A DNA stretch of 47,466 nucleotides from Pseudomonadota bacterium (lineage in GTDB: Bacteria; Pseudomonadota; Gammaproteobacteria; Steroidobacterales; Steroidobacteraceae). Below are positions 35,111 through 43,377 of this stretch, piece by piece; position 1 is the first letter of the stretch, and each line of letters begins with the position of its first letter. The translations under genes and the position numbers were made by a program. A model generated the notes under the pieces. It worked only from the letters and a program-made list of their open reading frames with translations. It did no database searches and had not been told where the DNA came from. The stretch spans positions 1-47,466 of the forward strand of contig JAJZDX010000035.1 in NCBI GenBank assembly GCA_021805865.1, read 5' to 3'.

Positions 35111-36565
35111 CTATCCACGTCCTTGGCGCTGCGCCCGCAGTTCACCCGGACCACCGTTCGCGCGGGCCCTGAACCGTTCATCACGATAATACTCAACCTT
35201 CCCACACCGGAACGCCGTACGACCGGGTACGAGAAGAAGTTCCTCATGCTGCGAAATTCCCATGATGTCTGCCGCCGATAGCGCAGACCGCGCGGCGAAG
35301 AATTCCGCCGTCTCGAGACTGCTCGGCGTATGCGCCACCAGCAAGGCACAATTGGCCACGATGGATTCGGCTTCCGTTTCCCAATACATTTGGCTGATCT
35401 GTCCTCTCGATTGCGCTACGAGGACCGCAGTCATCGCGCATCCACCGAACCTTGCGAGACCCTCAGCGAGTGCAGGAAGTCTCCCGAAGACTCCAAGATC
35501 ATCGATGAGCAGCAGCAATCGCCCTTCCGCCTTCTTCCCGACGAGCACTCCCAGACGCCGACGGATCACCATATCCACCACCACCTTCGCAAGCACTTGA
35601 TGCCGAGGGTAGTTGAATGGCGATCCCGTGATGTAGAGCGAGGTATTTTGCCCACCAGACATCAGTGATTCAATGGAAAAGTCAGACTCCCTGGTGCTCG
35701 CGGCAACCACCGGGTCTGCAAGGAAGGCGAGCGCCTGCCGTGCGACCGCGATGATACTGGCGGCTTCCTGATGGGGTCTTTCGAGCCAGCCCCCCATGAT
35801 TTCTTCCACGGCTTTCCATGCGGCAAGGTCTGTGGCATGTTCTGCGATGCCCGTCGCCGCATATCGGTCACGGAAATACGCGGCGACTTCGCGGATAATG
35901 TAAAACGCTGTCGAGACGGATGATGTTTCCGCCACCTTCATGGGCTGCTGCGCATGCGCGGCGTGCAGCGGTCCCCCATCAGTGAGAATCGCAAGCACAG
36001 TGGCAAGCGAAGCCTCGGTGATCTCACCGACTGAATCTTCGTAGAGGCAGACAAAGAGCACGATCGCCGTGAGCAATCCTATCGCCGCGCTCGTCCAATG
36101 ATCCACCTCGCGCTGATCCGGGTTCACGAGCAGCGCACACAGATGACGCGCTTCTTTCACCAGATCGTGAGCGCATTGAATCTCACGCAGCGGATTGAAG
36201 CGAGCGGAATCGGCAGCCCCCGGCTCGAAGCGCAGAACGCGCTGGCCGAGGTGGCGTTCTCGGAAATCTCGGGTGATGCCATGAGTCTCCCCTTTCACAT
36301 CGAACACAACGACGCTGTCCTCCCAAGTAAGCAGGGTCGGCACGGTGATACCTGCGGTCTTCCCGCTCCGGCACGGCGCGACCACGAGAACATGCTCGGC
36401 TCCAAGATGCCGGACGAGGCGCGGCGCGCCTTTCCGCTCCCTGCACTCGCCGAGCACGATCCCGCCGCGGACTGTCTCATCGGGAAGCAATCCAGCCGCC
36501 TCCAGTTCTCTTCTCGCAGTCCAGCGTTCGTCATCCCGATGCCTCTTGCGCATGAATCCGAACAT
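35111..36565 (-). CDS. Second TraG/VirD4-like ATPase without membrane anchor
   Basis: A 484-residue paralogue of the TraG coupling protein. It starts directly in the soluble region and lacks the two N-terminal membrane segments. Walker A is APCRSGKTAG (about 63-72), FDVKGETHG follows (about 88-96), and Walker B reads LLLLIDDLGVFG (about 351-362), with Asp where the coupling-protein family usually has Glu (DEF). DFSIESLMSGG and the arrangement of later blocks match the main TraG. It may be a soluble adaptor for a different substrate, or a decaying duplicate. The frame is intact and its base composition is somewhat lower in GC than traG. Confidence 0.82.
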   Translation of the reverse strand: MFGFMRKRHRDDERWTARRELEAAGLLPDETVRGGIVLGECRERKGAPRLVRHLGAEHVLVVAPCRSGKTAGITVPTLLTWEDSVVVFDVKGETHGITRDFRERHLGQRVLRFEPGAADSARFNPLREIQCAHDLVKEARHLCALLVNPDQREVDHWTSAAIGLLTAIVLFVCLYEDSVGEITEASLATVLAILTDGGPLHAAHAQQPMKVAETSSVSTAFYIIREVAAYFRDRYAATGIAEHATDLAAWKAVEEIMGGWLERPHQEAASIIAVARQALAFLADPVVAASTRESDFSIESLMSGGQNTSLYITGSPFNYPRHQVLAKVVVDMVIRRRLGVLVGKKAEGRLLLLIDDLGVFGRLPALAEGLARFGGCAMTAVLVAQSRGQISQMYWETEAESIVANCALLVAHTPSSLETAEFFAARSALSAADIMGISQHEELLLVPGRTAFRCGKVEYYRDERFRARANGGPGELRAQRQGRG

Positions 36566-36592
36566 CTTGAATTCCTCACAAATTGACGAGCA

Positions 36593-37246
36593 TTACCGCT
36601 CGGCACCGACGTGCCGAGCCGTGGCGGGCACTCGCGCCGCTGCGGTTCGCCCTGCGAGCGACGGATCGCTCCGGCCGCGCGCCGCCTGGCGCGCCTTCGC
36701 CTGCGCGAACAGTTCGCGCCAGCCCTCGTATTCGAGGTGCTTCGCGAGCACCTCGGCGGCGGCCGTGACCGGAACACCGTACGCGAGCAGCACGCGCGCG
36801 TTGTCGAAATGGGCACAGCGCGTCGCGGTATTGAGCGCCGCCTCGCCCTTGCGATCCAGTGGCGCGCCGGCCTCGATGAGATAAGTGAGTGCGCGCGCGC
36901 CGGCCTCCGTACCGACGCTCGCTGCGGTCACGAGCAACTGCCCGTCGTTCGCCGCAGGATCGGCGCCGTGCTCAAGAAGCCACAGCACCGCATTGTCCCG
37001 AGCACGGCCGAGCGCCACGGCGAGCGGACCGCCATGGTCGCCATTGATGGCGGCCCCATTGGCGATCAGCAGTTCCAGAATGTCCGTGTTGCCGAGAGAG
37101 GCCGCGGCCTTCATCGGTCGGCACTGGTTCGCATTCACGTCCGCGCCATGGTCGATGTACGCCTGAACCTCGAAAATATTCTGCGCGTTGATCGCGTTGA
37201 TCAGGTGGCTGTCCACCTCGCGCATACGCGGAATTGGCTCGCTCAT
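36593..37246 (-). CDS. Ankyrin-repeat protein
   Basis: A 217-residue protein with about four ankyrin repeats: VQAYIDHGADVNANQCRPMK, ILELLIANGAAINGDHGGPL, AVLWLLEHGADPAANDGQLL, ALTYLIEAGAPLDRKGEAAL. Ankyrin repeats bind proteins; some are secreted effectors. No signal peptide is present. It overlaps the upstream gene by four bases and ends HVGAER. Confidence 0.85.
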   Translation of the reverse strand: MSEPIPRMREVDSHLINAINAQNIFEVQAYIDHGADVNANQCRPMKAAASLGNTDILELLIANGAAINGDHGGPLAVALGRARDNAVLWLLEHGADPAANDGQLLVTAASVGTEAGARALTYLIEAGAPLDRKGEAALNTATRCAHFDNARVLLAYGVPVTAAAEVLAKHLEYEGWRELFAQAKARQAARGRSDPSLAGRTAAARVPATARHVGAER

Positions 37247-37872
37247 CGGCTATCTCCCCTCGTGGCGGGGTGGGTCGGACCCGTCCCCTCGCTATTCGCC
37301 ACATCCTTCGGTTGTGCGATTGAGAAATTGACCGCTACTGGGGACGGAAACTCCGACGGAGTCGCACGAACGGCGAGCGCTCCGCATCGGCGGCCGCGCC
37401 CTCCACCCACGATGGATACCAATCCAATCAGCGCGAATGGCAGCAGGAGCGCGCCGATGCAGAATGTGTCCCCAGGATGGCGTGCGATCCACATGACCGC
37501 CGCGCCCAGATGATCTTTATGAGAACCGGCGGCTACAAGCCCTGTCTCTGGCGCAGCACGGGCCACCGCATCGATACGCGCCGCGCGCGCGGTAGCAGCC
37601 GCGTGCACGACTTGGCGCTTCACAGCCTGCACCAGCAAATGAGACATATCAGGTTGTACTGCGGCGACTTGATAACCGACCACGGACCCCGGCGTGGCGC
37701 GACCGCCGATGCCCACCCCGCGCGCCGCAGACCTCCCAGTGGACGTGTTCCCTGTGGCTATTAACCCGATGAGAATAAACACCGTGGACAGCACGGCGGC
37801 GCTCACAAGAATCCTTTTGTTTCTCGTTGAGAGTTCGTACGAGCTCGGGAGAGGTGCTTTCGCGCCATTCAT
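37243..37872 (-). CDS. Unknown membrane protein with two segments
   Basis: A 209-residue protein not recognised. Two hydrophobic segments, near 21-41 (RILVSAAVLSTVFILIGLIA) and 135-155 (FCIGALLLPFALIGLVSIVG), bound an alanine-rich region. A loop-facing helix AVKRQVVHAAATARAARID lies between them. It overlaps the ankyrin gene and the gene upstream ends one base before its start. It ends RGDSR. A role in the mating channel or in exclusion is possible but not shown. Confidence 0.65.
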   Translation of the reverse strand: MNGAKAPLPSSYELSTRNKRILVSAAVLSTVFILIGLIATGNTSTGRSAARGVGIGGRATPGSVVGYQVAAVQPDMSHLLVQAVKRQVVHAAATARAARIDAVARAAPETGLVAAGSHKDHLGAAVMWIARHPGDTFCIGALLLPFALIGLVSIVGGGRGRRCGALAVRATPSEFPSPVAVNFSIAQPKDVANSEGTGPTHPATRGDSR

Positions 37873-37873
37873 C

Positions 37874-38374
37874 TCAACGCTCCATCCCCTGTGGGGCGCG
37901 CTTCGCCTGCCGCGTGGACTGCACTGCATGGCGCTGCCGTACTTCGATCTCCGCCTTCACCTCACGCAACGATCGCGGTTCGAAGTGTAGGTCGCAGTCC
38001 ACCCCGTGCTCAGTGAGCTCCGCAATGCTGATGTATCCGAGTTCGGCGTTCTCCGTATCGCCGTTCAAGACGGTATAGCCGAACGCCTGCGTCACTCCGC
38101 CGTCCTTGTCCTTCTCGGTGATATACCAGTCATTACCGTCCTTGAAGTAGTGCAGGCAGACCATCGCCTCATCACCCTTGCCATCCTGCTCATAGGTCTG
38201 GGGCATGATTGCCACGCGATTGCCGAACTCGAGGAGCTTCTCCTGGAAGAACCGTCGCTCCTCGCCGACCCGGCTGAGATCGAGCATGACCTGAAGCTGC
38301 TGACGCGACACGAAAGGGCGTAAGACTTCGCCCGCCGCCTCGACCGTCATAATCGGCTGTTCTCCCACGTTCAT
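37874..38374 (-). CDS. DUF2958-like protein
   Basis: A 166-residue protein whose C-terminal part carries DUF2958 features: WYITEKDKDGGVTQAFGYTV, NAELGYISIAELTEHGVDCD and LHFEPRSLREV. This family is common next to antirestriction genes on mobile elements; function is unknown. The start MNVGEQPIMTVEAAG is one base after the upstream stop. It ends PQGMER. Confidence 0.78.
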   Translation of the reverse strand: MNVGEQPIMTVEAAGEVLRPFVSRQQLQVMLDLSRVGEERRFFQEKLLEFGNRVAIMPQTYEQDGKGDEAMVCLHYFKDGNDWYITEKDKDGGVTQAFGYTVLNGDTENAELGYISIAELTEHGVDCDLHFEPRSLREVKAEIEVRQRHAVQSTRQAKRAPQGMER

Positions 38375-38375
38375 C

Positions 38376-38852
38376 TCAGCGCTCCATTTCCGCAGCAATG
38401 CTGCCCCGCCGTGAAGCACGCTCCCGTTCATTTTCGATCGTCCGGCGCTCAGTAGCCGCCGCATCGGCGTTTGCCTGGCTATCGACCGCACGGCGAACTT
38501 CCGCTTCCTGCTCGGCCTCGATCGCGCGACGATTGCGCTGCTCATCCTCAGCGAGCGCCCGCGAAACCCGCACCCCGGCGAGATCCGCATCGAGCTCCGA
38601 GTCGTACGGCCCGAGCGCCACTCCGGCATATACCCCGGATGAGAGTGTCGTGATCACCGGTACCGCGCTCGCCTCGCCCTTTCTCCCGTTCAAGCACGCG
38701 AGCGCCCGTGCGACCTTGCGGCAGGCCGCACCCGATGTCTCCTCGATGCCGAGATCGATGATGGCGCAGTGCTGCCCCGGCTCGCATCCCGCAGCGAATG
38801 CCGCGCGGTACTTCACTTGCTCGATCAAGATATCGTCTTGCGACTTCTTCAT
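38376..38852 (-). CDS. Unknown cargo protein with Ala/Glu/Arg coiled-coil tail
   Basis: A 158-residue protein not recognised: MKKSQDDILIEQVKYRAAFA at the start, then CAIIDLGIEETSGAACRKVA, and a long charged helix (RALAEDEQRNRRAIEAEQEA onward). The ATG at 38852 has a full AAGGAGG six bases upstream. The leader and first codons are duplicated 200 bases upstream. It ends AAEMER. Confidence 0.68.
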   Translation of the reverse strand: MKKSQDDILIEQVKYRAAFAAGCEPGQHCAIIDLGIEETSGAACRKVARALACLNGRKGEASAVPVITTLSSGVYAGVALGPYDSELDADLAGVRVSRALAEDEQRNRRAIEAEQEAEVRRAVDSQANADAAATERRTIENERERASRRGSIAAEMER

Positions 38853-38853
38853 C

Positions 38854-39051
38854 TCATCCTCCTTCACCATTCCGTGCCCCGCGCGGCGCACATGACTTGC
38901 TGTGGCGAAAGTCCCCTGCGATCAATGCGGCCAAGAGTGTCGATTTGCCGGCGCCGGTCGGTCCGAGAACAGCCGTATGCCCCATGTCGCCGGAGCGCAG
39001 GCTGAGGCGAAACGGCGACGGGGCACCGCTGGCCTCTTGCGATTTCGTCAC
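38854..39051 (-). pseudogene. trbE Walker A fragment captured between duplicated leaders
   Basis: A 65-codon open frame. After a start MTKSQEASGAPS that copies the KSQ start and AAGGAGGATGAG ribosome site of the next gene, the frame reads PFRLSLRSGDMGHTAVLGPT and GAGKSTLLAALIAGDFRH, matching TrbE residues about 448-484 (PFRLSLHSGDLGHTAVLGPT). The rest (SCAPRGARNGEGG) is repeat-derived. It is probably a recombination remnant, though it could make a short P-loop peptide. Confidence 0.75.
38861..38895 (-). repeat. Leader repeat, downstream copy of the duplicated pair
   Basis: In the coding direction GCGCGGGGCACGGAATGGTG then AAGGAGGATGAG runs straight into the start at 38852. It pairs with the copy at 39.05-39.09 kb. 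Confidence 0.6.
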
Positions 39052-39092
39052 CTCATCCTCCTTTCCCATTCCGCCCGGCGTGACGCGCAATG
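39049..39092 (-). repeat. Leader repeat, upstream copy of the duplicated pair
   Basis: In the coding direction GCGTCACGCCGGGCGGAATG then GGAAAGGAGGATGAGGTGAC. It matches the copy at 38.86 kb through the ribosome site and first codons and overlaps the end of the ArdC gene's downstream region. Confidence 0.6.
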
Positions 39093-39097
39093 GACCC

Positions 39098-41041
39098 TCA
39101 TCGCTCAATACCCGATTCCAAAGGGCGCACCGGCCTCGCGCGGTGGGGTGCGGCCCCGTCCGCCTGTCCGATTGCCAGTGTTCTTCGGGCCTTCAGCGCC
39201 CGTGCAAGATCGGCTTCCCGAGTCGGGACATTCCCCAAGTGTTCCCCCGTCCCCGGATCGCGGAGCGAGAGATCGCCATTTGCTCCGCATTCGACCCTCA
39301 GCAATTCGCCCGCAGCGGCATCGATCCTGCCGGCAAAGAACGTCAATCCGTGCTCCGCGCACACCGACTCCAGCACTTGCGCCTGACGCAACGTGACGGT
39401 TGCGGTTTCCAGCGCCTGCGCAAGATCGTGTTCTCGCGCGAGCACATAGTCCGCCGCCTCCCCGGCTTCTTTGGCGGCCCGGAAGATCTCGTTCTTGTCG
39501 GACTTCAGAGCCTTCGCCCAATGCTGCAGGTACGCCTTGTGCTGATTCTCGAAGTCAACCTCCGCGCTTGGAGCGTCACCCGATGCCGCGACCGGCGCGA
39601 TGCCGGTCTCGGCGGCAAGAAAAGCGCTTGCGAGCTCCGCGCGCAGTTCCTCGCGCGCATATCCCTCGGACCCAAAAGCGTGCGCGCCGACAATCCCATC
39701 ACGATTGAGCCGGTGCGCAGCGCCGGTCGAATGTCCAATCTCATGTAGGGATGTGGCGTAATACGCCTCCTGCGAGACGAACCGGTCGCGGGAGGGCAGC
39801 CGGATGCCGTCGGCGGGCGGCACGTAACAAGCCCCATCAGCGCCTTCCTTGAACTCCACGCCGTCGGCGCGCATGGAGGCCATGAGAAACTCCCCGCGTG
39901 TGTGTGCGTCGATCTGCTCGCCGCATTCTGCGAGCGGCACCAGCTTCCCCGGATCGAGTCCCCCGCACTGCTCGATGTTGAAGACCGTATAAATCCGCGA
40001 GGAGAAGGTATCGAGGGTTTCGTGCGCATCCCGCCACGAAACCACCTTGCCGCCGTGCTCCACGCGCAGCGTGCTCTCATGCGCTGCCGAAGTCGGCCGC
40101 AACGCACTCTTATTTCCGATCTCCACTCTCCCGCCGCTCGATTCGCCAAAGACTCGTACCGCCGCGCGATCGAGCGTCACCGTCACATCCTTACGCGCCC
40201 AGAACGGCCTAGGCTTCCACATCTCGATCTGCACACCGTGCGCGCCCTTCTTCACATGTCCGCCGGCCTGCCGAACTTGATTGAAGGTCAGCCAGCGCGG
40301 ATCGCCATAACCGCACTCGAACTGTGTGAGCATCGTCATGAACCGATTGATGCCCTGATAGCGATGTCCCGAGAGTCCGTTCATCGGCCGGTCGGTGGAC
40401 CGCCACGGCCTCTTCCACGGGATATCGCCCTGCTCGAGCGCCGCCACCATCTTGTCGGTGATCTCCTGGCGGAAATCACGGCCTTGCGAAGGCCGTGAAC
40501 TTTGCGGCGGGTGCTCCTGCGTAGGGGCGGTTTCCGGCGTCACGGGGGACTGGTCCAGACCGTCATGCAACGTCGGCGCTTGGGAATCGAAGATGCGCGC
40601 GGTTTCGGCCGTGATCGCGAGCGCCGTGGCGAGCGCATCCCCCGCGCGAGAGCCTGGCAAAGCGGTCAGAATTGCCACGAGAGGCCCCTGGCCAGCACCG
40701 TCCTCGACCTGGCCAGCGGGTTTCGAAACGAGCGCCGACATGCCCTCGAACCATTCGATGCGATTTCCGTCGACCGCGCCCGCACGAGGCTCGTCGTCGC
40801 CGTAGACCTCGCGGATCATGCGTCGAAACTCGGCAGACTCGGCGAGGCGCGCCGCCTGGGCGACCGACTCGAGGTCATCCGCGCGACCGGTCAAGATGAC
40901 CGCGTACGAGCCGACGAGCACCGCAGCGTGCTTCACGGACTTCATGACCTCAGACGGCGAATATCGGCCTGGCGTCACCGTGGAGGACGCCAGTAAACTT
41001 CCCAGGTCTGGCAGTGCCGACGTAGCCTCAACCGCGCTCAT
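39098..41041 (-). CDS. ardC: ArdC-type antirestriction protein with extra N-terminal domain
   Basis: A 647-residue protein. The ArdC N-terminal ssDNA-binding domain (about 189-300) is seen as DFRQEITDKMVAALEQGDIP, WKRPW and NGLSGHRYQGINRF. A zincin-like metallopeptidase domain follows with HEIGHSTGAAH (about 433-443). ArdC proteins protect incoming DNA from type I/II restriction, and the pSa protein is reported to enter the recipient with the DNA. A 185-residue N-terminal extension of unknown function and a C-terminal part (about 540-647) exceed the usual 300-residue size. It overlaps the small acidic gene by four bases and ends ESGIER. Confidence 0.9.
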   Translation of the reverse strand: MSAVEATSALPDLGSLLASSTVTPGRYSPSEVMKSVKHAAVLVGSYAVILTGRADDLESVAQAARLAESAEFRRMIREVYGDDEPRAGAVDGNRIEWFEGMSALVSKPAGQVEDGAGQGPLVAILTALPGSRAGDALATALAITAETARIFDSQAPTLHDGLDQSPVTPETAPTQEHPPQSSRPSQGRDFRQEITDKMVAALEQGDIPWKRPWRSTDRPMNGLSGHRYQGINRFMTMLTQFECGYGDPRWLTFNQVRQAGGHVKKGAHGVQIEMWKPRPFWARKDVTVTLDRAAVRVFGESSGGRVEIGNKSALRPTSAAHESTLRVEHGGKVVSWRDAHETLDTFSSRIYTVFNIEQCGGLDPGKLVPLAECGEQIDAHTRGEFLMASMRADGVEFKEGADGACYVPPADGIRLPSRDRFVSQEAYYATSLHEIGHSTGAAHRLNRDGIVGAHAFGSEGYAREELRAELASAFLAAETGIAPVAASGDAPSAEVDFENQHKAYLQHWAKALKSDKNEIFRAAKEAGEAADYVLAREHDLAQALETATVTLRQAQVLESVCAEHGLTFFAGRIDAAAGELLRVECGANGDLSLRDPGTGEHLGNVPTREADLARALKARRTLAIGQADGAAPHRARPVRPLESGIER

Positions 41042-41172
41042 CGCTCGTACTCCTCTTCCGTGGCGATCTGCCCGCCGAGCGCGCGGGCCTCGGCGAGGCT
41101 TCCGGCCTCAAGGAGCATGAATTCCCCGTCCGCGCCATCATCGTCACTATCGCCGATCGGTTCGTCGTACAT
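41038..41172 (-). CDS. Very small acidic protein
   Basis: A 44-residue acidic protein: MYDEPIGDSDDDGADGEFML then LEAGSLAEARALGGQIATEE. A strong GGAGGT lies five bases before the ATG, and the stop overlaps the ardC start (GAGCGATGAGC). It ends EEEYER. DNA-mimicking acidic antirestriction proteins exist, but 44 residues is very short for one; it could also only couple translation into ardC. Confidence 0.62.
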   Translation of the reverse strand: MYDEPIGDSDDDGADGEFMLLEAGSLAEARALGGQIATEEEYER

Positions 41173-41204
41173 TGCCCACCTCCAACCCATACCTATGCTT
41201 CGTC

Positions 41205-41265
41205 TCTCCCATTCCGCCGCGCAGGCTGCACACCTTGCGTCCCGCCCGCAGGGCCTGCGCGCCGA
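41205..41265 (-). repeat. Leader repeat upstream of the small acidic gene
   Basis: In the coding direction CAGGCCCTGCGGGCGGGACG, AGGTGTGCAGCCTGCGC and GGCGGAATGGGAGAGACG. It lies 35 bases before the start, in the divergent gap with the plus-strand gene. Confidence 0.65.
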
Positions 41266-41354
41266 TCCGAGGAATGAAAAGAAGCCAGGTTGGTGATCCA
41301 TCGGGGTAGTAGCATGAGGAACATCGGCAACCGAGAGACCGGAGCGAAGTCGCC

Positions 41355-41753
41355 ATGACGAGCGTGAAAGAGATCAATGCCGAGCCAATCCTGAGCGCTG
41401 CGGCGGGGGACGCAGCGCCGCCTACCCAGGCGGCTACACTGTCCGTCGTCATTGATGACGGCGTGGGCGAGCGCACGGAGCGATTGCCCGCGCTCGCCAA
41501 TGTCACCGAAGCCATGAGCGCCTATGACCGGCTCTGGAATGCCGCCATGGAACGCGGATATACGCTGCGTGGTGGAACGCTCGAGATTGACGGCCGCGTG
41601 TATCGGGTGTCGCAGAACGGCCGGCTTTGGGACGGCGCCCGCAGCGTCACCGAGACGGAAGCGCAGTGCGGTCCGTCCCCCAATCCCGCACCCATCGCCG
41701 CCTCACCGAAACCACCAATACGCAGAAGACCGCCTCATGAACGTGACCGCTGA
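41355..41753 (+). CDS. Unknown plus-strand protein
   Basis: A 132-residue protein not recognised. A compact middle (NVTEAMSAYDRLWNAAMERG, YTLRGGTLEIDGRVYRVSQN, GRLWDGARSVTE) looks folded, flanked by polar tails. Codon use fits a real gene. CGGAG precedes the ATG. It is divergent from the acidic gene and convergent with the Toprim gene, with hairpins between. Confidence 0.65.
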   Translation: MTSVKEINAEPILSAAAGDAAPPTQAATLSVVIDDGVGERTERLPALANVTEAMSAYDRLWNAAMERGYTLRGGTLEIDGRVYRVSQNGRLWDGARSVTETEAQCGPSPNPAPIAASPKPPIRRRPPHERDR

Positions 41754-41769
41754 CGCCTGCGGCGGGCAA

Positions 41770-41801
41770 GCACTGCGAGGGGGCTGCACAGCCTGCAGTG
41801 C
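41770..41801. terminator. Hairpin between convergent genes
   Basis: GCACTGC...GGCTG-ca-CAGCC...GCAGTGC forms a two-part stem of 12 pairs, 16 bases after the plus-strand stop. It probably ends that transcript; no clear T-run follows. Confidence 0.6.
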
Positions 41802-41827
41802 CTCTCTGACGGAGCAGAAGGCGCTAC

Positions 41828-41845
41828 GCTGCGCCTTGGCGCAGC
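41828..41845. terminator. Second hairpin at the end of the Toprim gene
   Basis: GCTGCGCC-tt-GGCGCAGC is a perfect eight-pair palindrome four bases beyond the Toprim gene stop. It may end the minus-strand transcript. Confidence 0.5.
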
Positions 41846-41848
41846 CGG

Positions 41849-42874
41849 TCAGCGCTCCGCGCTCACCGGGTCTCGCTTGATGACCGTTCGCTCCCGCCCC
41901 CGTTCCGGCAACCGCACTTGCGCAGGCTCGCGCGCGGCGGCACAGGTTGCTGCGATCTCATTACCTGACCCATCGCGCAACTGGTCACGGGCATCGTAGC
42001 CAAGTGGCGTGATACCACTTGCCCGGGCCGGCACCGCAACACGCGCCCGCGATCCAAGCGCCAAGGCGGCCTCGACCGCCATGCGCTGCCCGATGAAATC
42101 CTGCTCGGGCCGAGTCGACAGCCCGTCCGCATCCGCATAAAAGATCGCGTTGTCCGTCACCCGGCCCGCCAAGCTGCGGGCAAGCATCGGCAAATTGCCG
42201 GCCGACAGCGCCGCAATGACCGGTACTCTCATCACGCGGTAGATCGCAAGCGCTGTCCCGATACCCTCGCAAATGATGAGACGATTCGCCCCGCGCAGTT
42301 CCCGTGCGGCCGCGAGCGGGTCATCCCCGCAGGGGATCACCGAAAAAGCCCCCTGCGCCTGCGTTCCCGGGGTGAATTTCTTCCCGCCGGCCGCCGCAAC
42401 CATCTGCATCCCACGCCACACCGGATCGCCTCGTTCATCGAAGGTGAGCACGGGCACCATCAACTGCCCGTGTTCGACGCGCAGGCCCGCAGGCGGCAAG
42501 AGAGGATCTCGTAGATAATGGTGCCCGTGGGCGGGCCGACCGCCTCGCCACGATACTCGAGCCGTCGCCGCGGCGTGCTCGTGTTCGGCCGCTCGTTCTG
42601 CCGCGCGCTCCGCTTGCCGCCGCTGGATCTCCTCGCGTTGCGCCGCGCTGATCATCCCCTCGCCGCGAAAATAGAGCGGCTGACCCTCAGCCTTGAAGTT
42701 CACGACCCAACCCGACCCGTCGGGTCGCAGCAAATAGGTCGCGTCGTTCCGGCCCCGCGCATCACCCTCCACGTCGGCACGGTGAATCTTGCCGTCAGCC
42801 AAACACAGGCCGGGGTCGATCTGCACGCCGCGCTCGGCGGCCCATGCGATGAACCTCTCGGGACTGAGCATCAT
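41849..42874 (-). CDS. Toprim-domain primase-like protein
   Basis: A 341-residue protein of plasmid TraC/P4-type primase relatives. The N-terminal part (FIAWAAERGVQIDPGLCLAD, GKIHRADVEGDARGRND) is the usual prefix of this family. The Toprim domain (about 195-290) shows the catalytic Glu in LIICEGIGTALA (Glu about 203) and the DxD in FYADADGL (248-250). It could prime the transferred strand; the RP4 TraC primase is known to be passed to recipients. No zinc finger is seen. It overlaps the upstream gene by four bases and ends PVSAER. Confidence 0.85.
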   Translation of the reverse strand: MMLSPERFIAWAAERGVQIDPGLCLADGKIHRADVEGDARGRNDATYLLRPDGSGWVVNFKAEGQPLYFRGEGMISAAQREEIQRRQAERAAERAAEHEHAAATARVSWRGGRPAHGHHYLRDPLLPPAGLRVEHGQLMVPVLTFDERGDPVWRGMQMVAAAGGKKFTPGTQAQGAFSVIPCGDDPLAAARELRGANRLIICEGIGTALAIYRVMRVPVIAALSAGNLPMLARSLAGRVTDNAIFYADADGLSTRPEQDFIGQRMAVEAALALGSRARVAVPARASGITPLGYDARDQLRDGSGNEIAATCAAAREPAQVRLPERGRERTVIKRDPVSAER

Positions 42875-43368
42875 CGCGATTCCTCGATCGTCTGATGGGA
42901 TCGAACCCTGGAACGCGCTTGCGCTTGCTGCGCATACCGGATCGCATCATGCGCGATATCGGCGAGCGCCTGCGGGGAAGCCCCATCGCGGGCCTCGCAG
43001 GCGATCTGCTGCATGGCCGCATAGAGGTACTGAGCGGCGGTGAGCCGCTGCTGCCGAGTCGGTATCGTCTCCGAAGTGGTCGCAGGGTTCGGGTCGACGC
43101 CCAAATCGGGTTGGCGTGCCAACTCATACCGTTGACACTCCTCCTCGGTGAGTTCCCGTTCGCAGGCAATGACCCCGTAGCGGTGGCGGCTCACTGGGAG
43201 AGCCGGGCGCAAATGCGCGATTTCCCGCGGTACCTCCACATAGTCCCACTTCAGTCCCGGGGGCATGGTCGCGAAGCCCGCCGGCCGCAGGAGCGGCCGA
43301 TAGCAATGTCGCGAAGCTCGAACACCGCTGCGAACGCCCGAATCCTCGATCTCAATGTGCTCGCTCAT
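42871..43368 (-). CDS. Unknown cargo protein upstream of the Toprim gene
   Basis: A 165-residue protein not recognised: a beta-rich N-terminus (GLKWDYVEVPREIAHLRPAL, SRHRYGVIACERELTEEECQ) and a helical C-terminal half (QRLTAAQYLYAAMQQIACEA, LADIAHDAIRYAQQAQAR). The overlapping ATGATGA junction couples it to the primase-like gene, so it may serve the same process. It ends TIEESR. Confidence 0.65.
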   Translation of the reverse strand: MSEHIEIEDSGVRSGVRASRHCYRPLLRPAGFATMPPGLKWDYVEVPREIAHLRPALPVSRHRYGVIACERELTEEECQRYELARQPDLGVDPNPATTSETIPTRQQRLTAAQYLYAAMQQIACEARDGASPQALADIAHDAIRYAQQAQARSRVRSHQTIEESR

Positions 43369-43377
43369 CCCGATCTC

